DNA of 64,000 nucleotides. Source: Tenacibaculum pelagium. Its GTDB lineage: Bacteria; Bacteroidota; Bacteroidia; Flavobacteriales; Flavobacteriaceae. Shown piece after piece: positions 1 to 9,820 of the stretch (its first letter is position 1; each line of letters opens with the position of its first letter). The DNA lies in assembly GCF_014062345.1 (NCBI RefSeq), contig NZ_JACGLS010000002.1:186001-250000 (forward strand), in the 5' to 3' direction. A model generated the notes under the pieces. The model did no database searches. It saw only the letters and a program-made list of their open reading frames with translations, and had not been told where the DNA came from. The translations under genes and the position numbers were made by a program.

Positions 1-615
1 TTGAGATTTAGGGTCAGACATATCAACCCCCATTGAGTTAATACCTTTAATAAAGTTTACATTTCCTAAACCTAATGCGTTATCTGCCCCTGCATAACGA
101 GCTTGCCAATCGAATTGTCTTGAATAAACTTCAATTTCAATTGGGTTTTCGTCATCTCCAACATACATAATGTTGTTCCAAGCCCATAAACCGTATCCGA
201 TTAAGATTACAATTGTTACAGCTGGTATAACAGTCCAGATTAACTCTAATTTATGACTATCTGCATAGAATAAAGCTTTTTGATCTTTTTTACCTCTATA
301 CTTATACGTAAAGAAGAAAATTAAGAATTGCATTGCAAATTGTACAATACCAATTAACCAAAATGTGATGTTGAATAAATTATCATCATGTTCACCTTCT
401 ATCGAAGCCGATTCTGGTAACATAATTATATTCATTGCTATTAAACAGTAAATCATCATTGCATATAGGAATATTAAAAATCCTATAGCTAATTTACCTT
501 GTGTTTCGTTGTCTTTATCATTAGCAATAACCGAACGAAAGTTCATTATGCGAGTAATTTGCCAAAAACTAACTCCTATTGCAACTGCTATGAAAATATA
601 AAATAAAGCGAGCAT
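1..615 (-). CDS. coxB: Cytochrome c oxidase subunit II (partial, C-terminus outside window)
   Basis: Partial gene of 205 codons running off the left edge; the start is the ATG at 613-615. The N-terminus has three hydrophobic segments (about residues 1-20, 44-66 and 80-105), the last followed by the YKYRGKKDQKA stretch, then the LIWTVIPA segment typical of subunit II, then the beginning of the periplasmic cupredoxin domain (residues about 150 on, including SRQFDWQARY). The CuA-binding cysteines lie beyond the edge and cannot be checked. It lies 36 bases after actF on the same strand, so electrons from alternative complex III would pass to this oxidase. An extra N-terminal membrane segment before the usual hairpin is seen in Bacteroidota homologues. 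Identity is confident; oxidase type (likely aa3/caa3-like) is inference. Confidence 0.9.
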   Translation of the reverse strand, partial: MLALFYIFIAVAIGVSFWQITRIMNFRSVIANDKDNETQGKLAIGFLIFLYAMMIYCLIAMNIIMLPESASIEGEHDDNLFNITFWLIGIVQFAMQFLIFFFTYKYRGKKDQKALFYADSHKLELIWTVIPAVTIVILIGYGLWAWNNIMYVGDDENPIEIEVYSRQFDWQARYAGADNALGLGNVNFIKGINSMGVDMSDPKSQ

Positions 616-651
616 ATTATCTAAACTATTATTGTTTATTAATTCTTTTTA

Positions 652-2238
652 TTAATGGTGGTTACTATCTTCTCCTCTGTGTTCGATGTTATAGTAATGG
701 TATGTTTCACTCTCTTGTAAGAATGGGTTTCCTTTTGCTATTGGATCTGCTTTTGCGAATGCACTGAATGTAGCATAGATAAACAATCCTAAAAAGAATA
801 AGATACCACTAACTTCACCAATTCCGAATCCCCATTGAGCACCTACAGTACCAGGCATAATCATTACGAATAAATCTACGTAGTGACCTAATAAGATTAC
901 TACACCTCCGATTACTACGAACCAAGGAATACTCTTAAAATCACTGTTGATTAATAATAATACTGGGAAGATAAAGTTCATTCCTACCATTGCTAAGAAA
1001 GGTAGCTTATACTCATTAAAACGTAATAAGTAGTAAGTCGTTTCTTCTGGCATATCAGCATACCATATTAACATGAACTGAGCGAACCATAAGTATGTCC
1101 AGAATACAGAGAAACCAAACATGTATTTTGCTAAATCGTGAATATGACTATCGTTAACAAACGGTAAAGCTCCTTTAGAACGTAAGTAAATAGTTACAAA
1201 AGCAATTGTTGTTAAAGCTGATACTAAGAAAGTAGCTAATACATACCATCCGAATAATGTAGAGAACCAGTGTGGGTCAATTCCCATAATCCAATCCCAA
1301 GACATCATAGATTCAGTAATCATAAATAAGAATAAGAAGATTACAGAAATATTGTAGTTTCTCTTATGTAATTTTAAATCTCCATTATCTTGTTTAATAG
1401 AATCTCTTCTAATAAAGAAACGATAAGCATTCCAAACTAATAAATAGAAGATACTTCTCATTAACCATCCCGGAGTATTTAAATACCATTTTTTACCATC
1501 AATAATAGCATCATAGTTAGGACTTGTAGGGTCTACAACTCCTTCTCCCATCCATGGAAATAAATGGTTCATATGCATTGCAGTAGCAATTAAGAACAAT
1601 AACATAATTACACTTACATAATGCATGTTAGCAGTAATAGCTTCCATTACTCTAAATAATACTACAGACCAACCTGCTTGTGCCACTCTTTGAATTGCAT
1701 AGAATGCTAGTACTAATAATGTAACTCCTAAAAAGAATAATAAGGCTACAAAAAATGCTGCCCAAGGGCGGTTTTGCATTTGATGAAAAGCATGTTCTGC
1801 GTGAGCTTCATGTTCTTCAGCGTGAGCTGCATCTGCATGAGCATCTTTAGTTTCAACAACGTGTGCAGTTGCTTCTTCTTTGTGAGTATCTTTTACATGA
1901 GCTGAATCTGTATCAACATCTGCATGTAATTCTTCTTTTACTTCTTCAGCATGTGTTGCTGTACTATCAGCAGCATGTTCTTCTGTTTTTGCTTCTTCTG
2001 AATGTTTTTCAACTTCAGCATGTGCTTCAGTTTTAGCTTCTTCAGCATGTGCTTTTTCTTCTCCATGAGAATCAGCAACATCGTGACCACCTCCATGGTG
2101 AGCATCTTGTTTTGCTAAAATTTCTTTTGCTTCTTCTAATGTTTTAGGTGCCGACATAAAGTTGTAGGCAGTACCTAACGCTCCTAAAATCATAAGAGCA
2201 ATAGCAAGCATTTTTAATTTTCCTGAAAACTGGTACAT
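652..2238 (-). CDS. actF: Alternative complex III quinol-oxidising membrane subunit ActF, with His/Glu-rich insertion
   Basis: 528 aa integral membrane protein, last act gene of the operon and directly before coxB. ActF belongs to the NrfD/ActC-like membrane fold that holds the complex in the cytoplasmic membrane. The core (residues about 158-510) has roughly ten hydrophobic helices and motifs such as SWDWIMGIDPHWFSTLFGWY and WFAQFMLIWYADMPEE. Between the first helix (about 8-27) and the core sits a stretch of about 105 residues (47-152) made almost only of H, E, A, K, D and T, with 19 histidines. This part is low complexity and is not part of the catalytic core; its job is unknown. It could bind metal or simply be a flexible linker. 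The start follows actE's stop by 22 bases. Confidence 0.9.
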   Translation of the reverse strand: MYQFSGKLKMLAIALMILGALGTAYNFMSAPKTLEEAKEILAKQDAHHGGGHDVADSHGEEKAHAEEAKTEAHAEVEKHSEEAKTEEHAADSTATHAEEVKEELHADVDTDSAHVKDTHKEEATAHVVETKDAHADAAHAEEHEAHAEHAFHQMQNRPWAAFFVALLFFLGVTLLVLAFYAIQRVAQAGWSVVLFRVMEAITANMHYVSVIMLLFLIATAMHMNHLFPWMGEGVVDPTSPNYDAIIDGKKWYLNTPGWLMRSIFYLLVWNAYRFFIRRDSIKQDNGDLKLHKRNYNISVIFLFLFMITESMMSWDWIMGIDPHWFSTLFGWYVLATFLVSALTTIAFVTIYLRSKGALPFVNDSHIHDLAKYMFGFSVFWTYLWFAQFMLIWYADMPEETTYYLLRFNEYKLPFLAMVGMNFIFPVLLLINSDFKSIPWFVVIGGVVILLGHYVDLFVMIMPGTVGAQWGFGIGEVSGILFFLGLFIYATFSAFAKADPIAKGNPFLQESETYHYYNIEHRGEDSNHH

Positions 2239-2260
2239 ATCTTAACTATCTATTATAGAC

Positions 2261-2806
2261 TTATTTTAATTCGCTTCTTAACTTTTCTACGTACTGTACA
2301 ACTTGCCAACGCTCTTTGTACTGTAATTGTGATGCATGAGACCCCATTAAGTTTTTACCGTACATAATAACGTGGTAAATATTTCCTGGTGTTAACTCTC
2401 TATCCTTGTAATTAGGAATACCGTTAAATTTATCTCTTTGCGATAAAACTCCATTTCCATCACCTTTTGTTCCGTGACAAGAAGCACAATAAATTCCGTA
2501 TAACTCTTTACCTTTTTCTAAATTTACTTCAGTAGTAGGTAATGGATTTTTTAATTCTGCTTTTGCTTTTTCGTATCCTTCGTTTGTATCAGGAATATCA
2601 TAAGCTACAATACCGTTTCTACTAACAGTACCAGCGACTGGGTCTCTATCAACCATTTTTCCGTTTAAACCATCAGCACCATTTGCTTCATAAGGAACAG
2701 CTACATACATATCTGGCATGTATTGTACTTGTGGTTTACGTTTATTATTACAAGAAATTACACTTGCAATAACAACTAAAGCGATAATTATTTTAAAACT
2801 CTTCAT
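2261..2806 (-). CDS. actE: Alternative complex III monohaem cytochrome c lipoprotein ActE
   Basis: 181 aa. It has a signal peptide ending in a lipobox (VISC, Cys19), so it should be a periplasm-facing lipoprotein. One haem c motif, CASCH at about residue 107, with NLMGSH downstream offering the methionine axial ligand. ActE accepts electrons in the ACIII haem wire and passes them toward the oxidase. It sits between actD (9-base gap) and actF (22-base gap), the standard order. Confidence 0.92.
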   Translation of the reverse strand: MKSFKIIIALVVIASVISCNNKRKPQVQYMPDMYVAVPYEANGADGLNGKMVDRDPVAGTVSRNGIVAYDIPDTNEGYEKAKAELKNPLPTTEVNLEKGKELYGIYCASCHGTKGDGNGVLSQRDKFNGIPNYKDRELTPGNIYHVIMYGKNLMGSHASQLQYKERWQVVQYVEKLRSELK

Positions 2807-2815
2807 ATCTCTTTA

Positions 2816-3343
2816 TTAGTGCTTTTCTACTACGTTAATTTCTACAGCTCCTGTTGATTCTAACAAAGCTTTTAATTCGTCTTCATTTCCATCAACTGGA
2901 ATTTCCATTAAGAAATGATCATCTGTTGTTCTTGGATCTGGATTTTCAGCTTTCTTAAATGGCCAAATCTTACTTCTCATATAAAAAGTAATAACCATTA
3001 AGTGAGCCGCAAAGAATACTGTTAATTCGAACATAATTGGCACGAATGCTGGCATGTTTGTTGCCCAAGAAAAATTAGGTTTACCTCCAATATCTTGTGG
3101 CCAATCAGCAATCATAGTATACCATGTTAACCATATAGCTACAGATAAACCAGTAATACCGTACATAAAAGCAGTAATTGCTAAACGTGTTGGTGCTAAT
3201 CCCATTGCTTTGTCTAATCCGTGAACTGGAAATGGACAAAAGATCTCTTCGATATGATAATGGTCGGCTTTTACCTTCTTAACGGCATCCATTAAGATAT
3301 CATCATCATTATATAATGCGTGAATTACTTTATTAGTGCTCAT
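2816..3343 (-). CDS. actD: Alternative complex III membrane subunit ActD (DUF3341)
   Basis: 175 aa, usual length for the DUF3341 family. A soluble N-terminal part (including FCPFPVHGLDKAMGL at about residues 36-50) is followed by two membrane helices (about 55-78 and 98-122) and a short acidic tail. In ACIII it is a structural subunit without cofactors. The start codon lies inside the end of actC (11-base overlap), which suggests translational coupling. Confidence 0.92.
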   Translation of the reverse strand: MSTNKVIHALYNDDDILMDAVKKVKADHYHIEEIFCPFPVHGLDKAMGLAPTRLAITAFMYGITGLSVAIWLTWYTMIADWPQDIGGKPNFSWATNMPAFVPIMFELTVFFAAHLMVITFYMRSKIWPFKKAENPDPRTTDDHFLMEIPVDGNEDELKALLESTGAVEINVVEKH

Positions 3344-4733
3344 TGTTCTCCTCTCTTAATTTTTTATAATTCTCCCCTGTTGATTTTAAGATTGTCTTAA
3401 TCTCTGCTGTAGGAATTACTGGGAATGTTCTTGCATATAATAAGAATAATACAAAGAAGAATCCGATAGTTCCAATGAAGATACCAACATCAACAAACGT
3501 TGGTTCAAAACGCCACCATGTAGATGGTAATTGACCTTTACTTAATACAATTGCAATAATATCGAAACGTTCAAACCACATACCGATGTTAATAATAATT
3601 GAGATAATGAAAGACCAAATAAAACTTCTTCTAATCTTTTTAAACCATAATAATTGTGGTGTAAAGATGTTACAGATTAATAATGACCAAAATGCCCATC
3701 CGTAAGCTCCTGCTTCAGCTCCAAAAGATAAATAAGTGTAATTTTCGTAAGGTGATCCTGTATACCATGCGATAAAGAATTCAGTTGCATATGCTACTGC
3801 TACGATACCACCTGTTAAGATAATTACGATGTTCATATACTCTACGTGTAAACGTGTAATATATGCTTCCATATTTGTAACCTTACGCATAATACCTAAT
3901 AAGGTTTGTACCATTGCAAATCCTGAGAAGATTGCTCCTGCTACGAAATATGGAGGAAATATTGTTGAGTGCCATCCTGGGTTAATAGATGTTGCGAAGT
4001 CCATCGATACAATCGTGTGTACAGAAAGTACTAATGGAGTTGCTAAACCTGCTAATACTAATGATACTTCTTCAAAACGTTGCCAGTCTTTAGCTCTACC
4101 AGACCATCCGAAAGATAATAATGCGTAAATCTTCTTTTGGAAAGGCTTAACAGCTCTATCACGAATCGTTGCAAAATCAGGTAATAAACCAGTCCACCAG
4201 AAAACTAATGATACCGATAAATACGTAGAAATTGCGAATACATCCCATAATAATGGTGAGTTAAAATTAACCCATAATGATCCGAATTGGTTAGGAATTG
4301 GTAATACCCAGTATCCGTTCCATGGACGCCCCATGTGAATAATTGGGAATAAACCTGCTTGGAATACCGCAAAAATTGTCATTGCTTCTGCAGAACGGTT
4401 AATTGCCATTCTCCATTTTTGACGGAATAATAATAGTACTGCGGAAATAAGTGTACCTGCGTGACCGATACCTACCCACCATACAAAGTTGGTAATATCC
4501 CATGCCCAACCGATGTTTTTACTTAAACCCCAAACACCAATACCGGTACCTACGGTGTAAAAGATACATCCAAATCCCCATAACATTGCTGCTAATGAAA
4601 TATAGAATGCTACATACCAATGTTTGTTTGCTTTACCTTCTATAGGTCTAGCAATATCCTCAGTAATATCGTGGTAACTTTTGTTACCAAGTATTAAAGG
4701 TTCTCTATAAGATGATTCGTAATGAGACGACAT
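3333..4733 (-). CDS. actC: Alternative complex III membrane subunit ActC (NrfD/PsrC family)
   Basis: 466 aa polytopic protein with about ten hydrophobic helices; NrfD family. Recognisable stretches include WVGIGHAGTLISA, HMGRPWNGYW and STIFPPYFVAGAIFSG. ActC is the probable quinol-binding membrane anchor next to the Fe-S subunit ActB. It is separated from actB by 27 bases and overlaps actD, so it is one transcript with them. No anomalies were seen. Confidence 0.93.
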   Translation of the reverse strand: MSSHYESSYREPLILGNKSYHDITEDIARPIEGKANKHWYVAFYISLAAMLWGFGCIFYTVGTGIGVWGLSKNIGWAWDITNFVWWVGIGHAGTLISAVLLLFRQKWRMAINRSAEAMTIFAVFQAGLFPIIHMGRPWNGYWVLPIPNQFGSLWVNFNSPLLWDVFAISTYLSVSLVFWWTGLLPDFATIRDRAVKPFQKKIYALLSFGWSGRAKDWQRFEEVSLVLAGLATPLVLSVHTIVSMDFATSINPGWHSTIFPPYFVAGAIFSGFAMVQTLLGIMRKVTNMEAYITRLHVEYMNIVIILTGGIVAVAYATEFFIAWYTGSPYENYTYLSFGAEAGAYGWAFWSLLICNIFTPQLLWFKKIRRSFIWSFIISIIINIGMWFERFDIIAIVLSKGQLPSTWWRFEPTFVDVGIFIGTIGFFFVLFLLYARTFPVIPTAEIKTILKSTGENYKKLREENNEH

Positions 4734-4760
4734 AAATCTATATACTTGTTAATTTTATTA

Positions 4761-7700
4761 TTAAGCTTCGTTTGTATTTCTTACTTTAACTTGGTACACA
4801 ACGTTTGGTTTAGTACCTATATAATCTAATACGTGGAATGCTCTATTATCTTCTTTTAATGCTGCTACTGTATCTTCAGAGTTATTAATATCTCCAAACA
4901 CCATTGCTCCTGTAGAACAAGCTTGAGAACATGCTGTTGCAAACTCATCTTTATTTACAGCTCTACCTTCTTTTTTAGCTTTTAAGATGGTAGCTTGTGT
5001 CATTTGAATACACATAGAACATTTTTCCATAACTCCTCTAGAACGAACAACTACATCTGGATTTAACACCATTTTTCCGTATTCGTTATTCATGTTAAAG
5101 TCGAACTCTTCGTTTTCTGCGTAGTTAAACCAGTTAAAACGACGAACTCTATATGGACAGTTGTTTGCACAATATCTTGTACCAACACATCTGTTATAAG
5201 CCATTTGGTTTTGACCTTGACGACCGTGAGATGTTGCTGCTACTGGACATACTGTTTCACATGGTGCGTGATTACAGTGCTGACACATCATTGGTTGGAA
5301 AGCTACTTGAGGATTCTCTGCAGGGTTTTCTAAAGCATCGAATAAATCTCCTCTGCTTAACTCTAATACCTTCTCAGTATATCTTCTTTCAACTTCTTGA
5401 TTTGCTAATCCTGGGTTCTGAGCTTTAAACTCTTCTAACGTCATTGTAGCATCTTCCTGCTTATCTACAACAGTAGAAGAATAATAACGATCGATACGTA
5501 ACCAGTGCATATCTCTACCTACACGAACTTCATCTTTACCAACAACAGGAACGTTATTTTCTGCGTGACATGCTACAACACATGCTCCACATCCTGTACA
5601 TGAAGTTAAATCGATAGATAAGTTAAAGTGATGTCCGATACTTCTATCATGCTCATCCCATAAGTCAATCTTACTTCCTTCAACTTCTTGGTGATCGTAA
5701 GTAACCATATATGGTTTATTCCATGTATGCTTAGGATCTAAGTTTTTATTAGTTACTTCTTTTAAAGAAGCTTCCTTTAAAATATCATGACGTCCAGCAA
5801 GTGTACTTTGTACTTGAGTACAAGCAAACTTGTGCCATCCTGATGCTTTTTCTATAGAAACGTTGTATTGTACATTGCTTCCATCTTTATAAAATGGATA
5901 TGCATTAATACCAACTTGCATTTCAGATTTTAATCCTTGAGTTCTACCGTAACCAACTGCTAAACCAACAGATCCTTTTGCTTGACCTGGTTGAATCATT
6001 ACCGGAATATTCTTAATCGTTACTCCGTTTACAGTTACGTTTGCGTAGTTACCATCAATAGCTCCATTATCTTTTACAGGGTTAGAGAAACCTAACTCCT
6101 TAGCATCTGCCATAGATACTGTTAAGTAGTTATCCCACGCTGCACGTGTTAATGGATCAGGTAATTCTTGTAACCAAGGGTTATTTGCTTGCTTACCATC
6201 ACCTAATGCTGTTGATGAGTATAAATTTAATTCGAATCCTGAAGCGTTATTAGCTGATCTTACTAAAGCAACACCCGCTGCATTTACATCAACTTCTGCT
6301 CTTTCAACATCTTCAGATACTACTTCGTTTTTAAAGAAACCATCATGTAACGCTTGATTCCAAGATGCTCCTCCTAAAACAGTAGTACTCCAAAATTCTT
6401 TTAAAGTATCATAATAGTTTACAGAACTACCAGACCACTTTAATAATACATCTTGTAACTGACGTGTATTAAATAATGGTGAAATAGTTGGCTGCATTAA
6501 ACTATAAGTACCTGCTACTGTCATTACATCTCCCCAACTCTCTAAGTTGTGAGGTGCTGGTAATGTATATTGTGTAGCATTAGCTGTTGTATCATCTTGA
6601 GTAGAGATTGCAACAGATAATTTTAAGTTCTTAATTCCGTTAGCTAATTCAGTTGCGTTTGCTAAAGTATATAATGGGTTTGTGTTATAAGTAACTAAAC
6701 CTTTTACTTTACCTGATTTAATATCTGCAACTAATTCTGCTACTTGAGTATCGTTACCTTGACGCGTTAAGTTAACAGCCTTCGTATCGATAACTTCACT
6801 ATTTAATGCTTTATTGATTGCTAATGCAATTAACTGCGCATTTTTATCATTTAATCCTGTAACTACAACCCCTTTAGATCCTGCTTTCTTTAAATCAGCA
6901 GCTAGCTTCTTTACTTCAGTATCTAATTTTGTTGCTTTAGATGGAAGAGAACCTCCAGTTACAGCATTATATAAATTGATTAAAGCAAAAACTTGTTCAG
7001 AAGGTTTCACAACCATTCTTTTATCAGCATTTGCTCCAGTCAATGACATGTTACTTTCTATTTGAACGTGGTAAGACATTTTACCAGATTCAACTTTACG
7101 CCCTGCAGCATATGATTTTTCATAACCACCTTGCCAATCTCCTAAGAAATCTGCTCCGATAGATGCAATTACTTCAGCTTTAGAAAAATCGTAATTTGGT
7201 AATGCACGTTGACCGTACATTGCTTCAAAAGCATCAGCAGTAGCACTTTCAGAAATTGCATCGTATACTACATGCTTCACATTTGGATAAGCAGTAATAA
7301 AATCAGCAATTACTTTTTCAGTAGAAGGACTTGCTAAAGTACCTGTTAATAACACAACAGATTCGTTTGCGTCTTTTAACTGATTTAATTTTGCTACAAT
7401 TTCTTTATCAGCATCAGCCCAAGAAATTTGAGTTTCACCTTTTCTAGGTTCTTTTAAACGTAAGTCACCATCATATAATGATAAAACAGATGCTTGTGTA
7501 CGTGCATTTGTTTCTCCTCCTGCCTCTTTGTTAGGCATTACAAGAATTGGACGACCTTCGCGTGTTTTAACTAATACGTTTGCAAAATCAAAACCATCTG
7601 CAATTGTAGTTGCGTACCAATCAGCAACACCTACAACGATATCATTTGGTTGCACTACATAAGGAATTGATTTTCTTACTGGACCTTCACAAGCTGCTAA

Positions 7701-7898
7701 AGAAGCTGCCGCTGTGGTAAACCCAACATATTTCAAGAAATCTCTACGTGAAGTTGATGAAGTTTCTAATGTTTCTTTATCACCTAAAAACTCATCTGTA
7801 GGAATATCTTGTACAAACTCATTATTACGTAGCGTTTCAACAACAGAACTATCTTTTAGTTCTTCAACACTTTGCCAGTATTTTTTGTTTGAAGCCAT
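4761..7898 (-). CDS. actB: Alternative complex III iron-sulfur/molybdopterin-like subunit ActB
   Basis: 1045 aa fusion typical of ActB. The N-terminus carries a twin-arginine signal (SRRDFLKYVGF at about 51) followed by LAAC, a possible lipobox. The first two thirds resemble a molybdopterin oxidoreductase but show no obvious cofactor-binding Cys, as is known for ActB. The C-terminal part holds ferredoxin-like cysteine groups: CTGCGACVVAC near 766, CQHCNHAPCETVC near 869, CVGTRYCANNC near 905, and CSMC plus CSQAC near 960-992. These would hold three or four Fe-S clusters. Export by Tat in folded form matches the periplasmic position of the subunit. Confidence 0.94.
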   Translation of the reverse strand: MASNKKYWQSVEELKDSSVVETLRNNEFVQDIPTDEFLGDKETLETSSTSRRDFLKYVGFTTAAASLAACEGPVRKSIPYVVQPNDIVVGVADWYATTIADGFDFANVLVKTREGRPILVMPNKEAGGETNARTQASVLSLYDGDLRLKEPRKGETQISWADADKEIVAKLNQLKDANESVVLLTGTLASPSTEKVIADFITAYPNVKHVVYDAISESATADAFEAMYGQRALPNYDFSKAEVIASIGADFLGDWQGGYEKSYAAGRKVESGKMSYHVQIESNMSLTGANADKRMVVKPSEQVFALINLYNAVTGGSLPSKATKLDTEVKKLAADLKKAGSKGVVVTGLNDKNAQLIALAINKALNSEVIDTKAVNLTRQGNDTQVAELVADIKSGKVKGLVTYNTNPLYTLANATELANGIKNLKLSVAISTQDDTTANATQYTLPAPHNLESWGDVMTVAGTYSLMQPTISPLFNTRQLQDVLLKWSGSSVNYYDTLKEFWSTTVLGGASWNQALHDGFFKNEVVSEDVERAEVDVNAAGVALVRSANNASGFELNLYSSTALGDGKQANNPWLQELPDPLTRAAWDNYLTVSMADAKELGFSNPVKDNGAIDGNYANVTVNGVTIKNIPVMIQPGQAKGSVGLAVGYGRTQGLKSEMQVGINAYPFYKDGSNVQYNVSIEKASGWHKFACTQVQSTLAGRHDILKEASLKEVTNKNLDPKHTWNKPYMVTYDHQEVEGSKIDLWDEHDRSIGHHFNLSIDLTSCTGCGACVVACHAENNVPVVGKDEVRVGRDMHWLRIDRYYSSTVVDKQEDATMTLEEFKAQNPGLANQEVERRYTEKVLELSRGDLFDALENPAENPQVAFQPMMCQHCNHAPCETVCPVAATSHGRQGQNQMAYNRCVGTRYCANNCPYRVRRFNWFNYAENEEFDFNMNNEYGKMVLNPDVVVRSRGVMEKCSMCIQMTQATILKAKKEGRAVNKDEFATACSQACSTGAMVFGDINNSEDTVAALKEDNRAFHVLDYIGTKPNVVYQVKVRNTNEA

Positions 7899-7929
7899 TT
7901 ATATACGTGTTTTTCTACTTTCTAATTGA

Positions 7930-9219
7930 TTAATAGTGGCATTTACCACACTCTTTTCCACCTAACTGCGCAATTGTTACTTGCTCTACTCCATACTTCT
8001 TCGCTAATTCTTTATGAATCTTTGCGTAGTATTCATTTCCTTTTAAGTCAACCTTAGTTTCCTTATGACAGTCGATACACCAACCCATTGTTAATGGCGA
8101 GTATTGATATACTTCTTCCATTTCTTCAACTGGTCCGTGACATTTTTGACATTTTAATCCTGCAACAGTAACGTGTTGTGAGTGGTTAAAATACGCAAAG
8201 TCAGGTAAATTGTGAACTCTCACCCATTTTACTGGTTTCGTTTCACCTGTGTATTCTAATTTATCTGCATCCCATCCAACAGCATCGTAAATCTTAGCGA
8301 TTTCCTTATCTAAGTCAGATTTATTTAAAGTATGATCATCCATCACCACTTTAGTATCATCGGCAACTTCTGAAATATTTTTATGACAATTCATACAAAC
8401 ACTTACTGAAGGAATCCCTGAATTTTTACTATGCTTTGCAGCAGAGTGACAGTATTGACAATCTATCTTATTATCTCCTGCGTGAATTTTATGAGAAAAA
8501 GCAATTGGCTGAATTGGCTGATACCCTTGATCTACCCCTACTTTAAATAAACTTCCAAACAAGAAGTATGCAGTAACTAATGCTCCGAAAATTACAGTTA
8601 ACACATGTAAAAATGTGTTTTTCTTAATCCCTTCCCACAATTCTGCAGTTTGCCCCATTAACCCTGGAGTTTTTGGCGCTCCTTTTAACTCACTAATTGT
8701 TTTTAATAAACTAGCAATAATTAAAAAGGCTACAATAATTGCCGCTGCTAAAATATACAACAACCACTTTGGCGCATCTCCTTTTTGCGAACCAGCTACA
8801 GCAACATCTGCCTCACCAGCTTTCTTAATCTCACCAACAGTTGTATAATAAAGAATATCGTCGATATTCTTATCAGTTAACTGAGGGAAAGCCGTCATGT
8901 TTGACTGCTTATACTCATCAAAAATCTCGATTGCATCCTTATCTCCAGAAGCTCTTAATGCCGCATTATCTTTAATCCAAGCTTGCAACCATTCTTTACT
9001 TCTTTTCTCTTCAACTCCACCTAAAGCTGGCCCAACAAGTTTTTTATCTAACTTGTGACATGAAGCACATAAAGACTTAAATAATTTTTTACCTTCTTTC
9101 TGACGCGCTTCGTCAATCTCTTGCGAAAATGCCGAAAAACTTACGAATAAAACTAAAAGGAAAGCTAAACTCTTTACGAGAGTTTGGGTTAATCTACTGT
9201 GATGTTTCACACTTTTCAT
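7930..9219 (-). CDS. actA: Alternative complex III multihaem cytochrome c subunit ActA
   Basis: 429 aa from the chosen ATG (9217-9219), which begins a normal signal peptide ending SFSAFSQ; an upstream in-frame ATG at 9288 would add 23 residues that do not look like a signal and is less likely. Six CxxCH motifs: CASCH at 51 in an N-terminal mono-haem domain, then CQYCH 254, CMNCH 275, CQKCH 357, CIDCH 381 and CGKCH 424, the last ending one residue before the C-terminus. Two membrane helices (about 152-171 and 204-224) join the domains. First gene of the act-cox operon; a TAnnTTTG promoter element lies at 9302-9309. Confidence 0.92.
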   Translation of the reverse strand: MKSVKHHSRLTQTLVKSLAFLLVLFVSFSAFSQEIDEARQKEGKKLFKSLCASCHKLDKKLVGPALGGVEEKRSKEWLQAWIKDNAALRASGDKDAIEIFDEYKQSNMTAFPQLTDKNIDDILYYTTVGEIKKAGEADVAVAGSQKGDAPKWLLYILAAAIIVAFLIIASLLKTISELKGAPKTPGLMGQTAELWEGIKKNTFLHVLTVIFGALVTAYFLFGSLFKVGVDQGYQPIQPIAFSHKIHAGDNKIDCQYCHSAAKHSKNSGIPSVSVCMNCHKNISEVADDTKVVMDDHTLNKSDLDKEIAKIYDAVGWDADKLEYTGETKPVKWVRVHNLPDFAYFNHSQHVTVAGLKCQKCHGPVEEMEEVYQYSPLTMGWCIDCHKETKVDLKGNEYYAKIHKELAKKYGVEQVTIAQLGGKECGKCHY

Positions 9220-9301
9220 ACTATAAAATATAAGTTTTGTATCTATTTTGGTACAATTTTTTCTATATAGCTGATATAAAAACAGCACATAGAAAGTTGC
9301 A

Positions 9302-9309
9302 CAAAAGTA
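9302..9309 (-). promoter_or_regulatory. Promoter -7 element of the act-cox operon
   Basis: Minus-strand TACTTTTG fits the Bacteroidota -7 consensus TAnnTTTG and lies about 82 bases before the chosen actA start. No clear -33 TTG is visible at the expected distance. Confidence 0.55.
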
Positions 9310-9409
9310 CTACTTCTGTCTAAATTGTGAAATGTTAAGAGATTGCTAATTTATAATTTATACTAATTCTAAATAAACAACGTTAGCAATGTATTAAACA
9401 GCAAGTCGT

Positions 9410-9417
9410 TACTTTTG
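9410..9417 (+). promoter_or_regulatory. Promoter -7 element of the SPOR-domain gene
   Basis: TACTTTTG matches TAnnTTTG and ends 17 bases before the ATG at 9435. It is divergent from the actA promoter in the same 215-base gap. Confidence 0.6.
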
Positions 9418-9434
9418 TAAAAAGATTTAAAAAA

Positions 9435-9797
9435 ATGAAAAAACAGAAATTCATCATTACTTTTTTATTACTTCTTATTGGAGGTGTATATTTTGCTAAT
9501 GGGCAATCTAACTACACTGAAAATAAAGATATTATTTCTTTAATTGAAAAGAAAAGAGAATACAATAAACGCAATGGTACTGGTTATAGAATTCAATTAT
9601 ATAATGGGTTAGAAAAGAGAGCTAGAAGTTTTCGTGGAAGGTTTCACGTAGAGTTCCCAGGTGTATATACAAAACTTTCTTACACTGCTCCTGAATGGAA
9701 AATACAAGTTGGGAATTACAAAACAAGATTACAAGCCGATAGAGCATTAAACAAAATAAGAGAAAAATTTAACGGAGCTATTGTTGTTCCTTTATAA
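9435..9797 (+). CDS. Small exported SPOR-like domain protein
   Basis: 120 aa. Signal peptide of about 23 residues (KFIITFLLLLIGGVYFANGQ) followed by one domain of about 95 residues ending YKTRLQADRALNKIREKFNGAIVV. The pattern YRIQLYNG ... WKIQVGNYKTRLQADRAL is that of a SPOR repeat, which binds denuded glycan strands of peptidoglycan. Expected to be periplasmic. It is monocistronic: its own promoter at 9410 and a strong bidirectional terminator behind it. Specific role unknown. Confidence 0.8.
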   Translation: MKKQKFIITFLLLLIGGVYFANGQSNYTENKDIISLIEKKREYNKRNGTGYRIQLYNGLEKRARSFRGRFHVEFPGVYTKLSYTAPEWKIQVGNYKTRLQADRALNKIREKFNGAIVVPL

Positions 9798-9820
9798 AAA
9801 TCTCTCTTCAAAAAAGACAA

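Noticed and set aside
5153..5428. 91-aa plus-strand ORF inside actB
   Set aside because: Antisense to conserved cysteine-rich actB sequence; no promoter or family resemblance.
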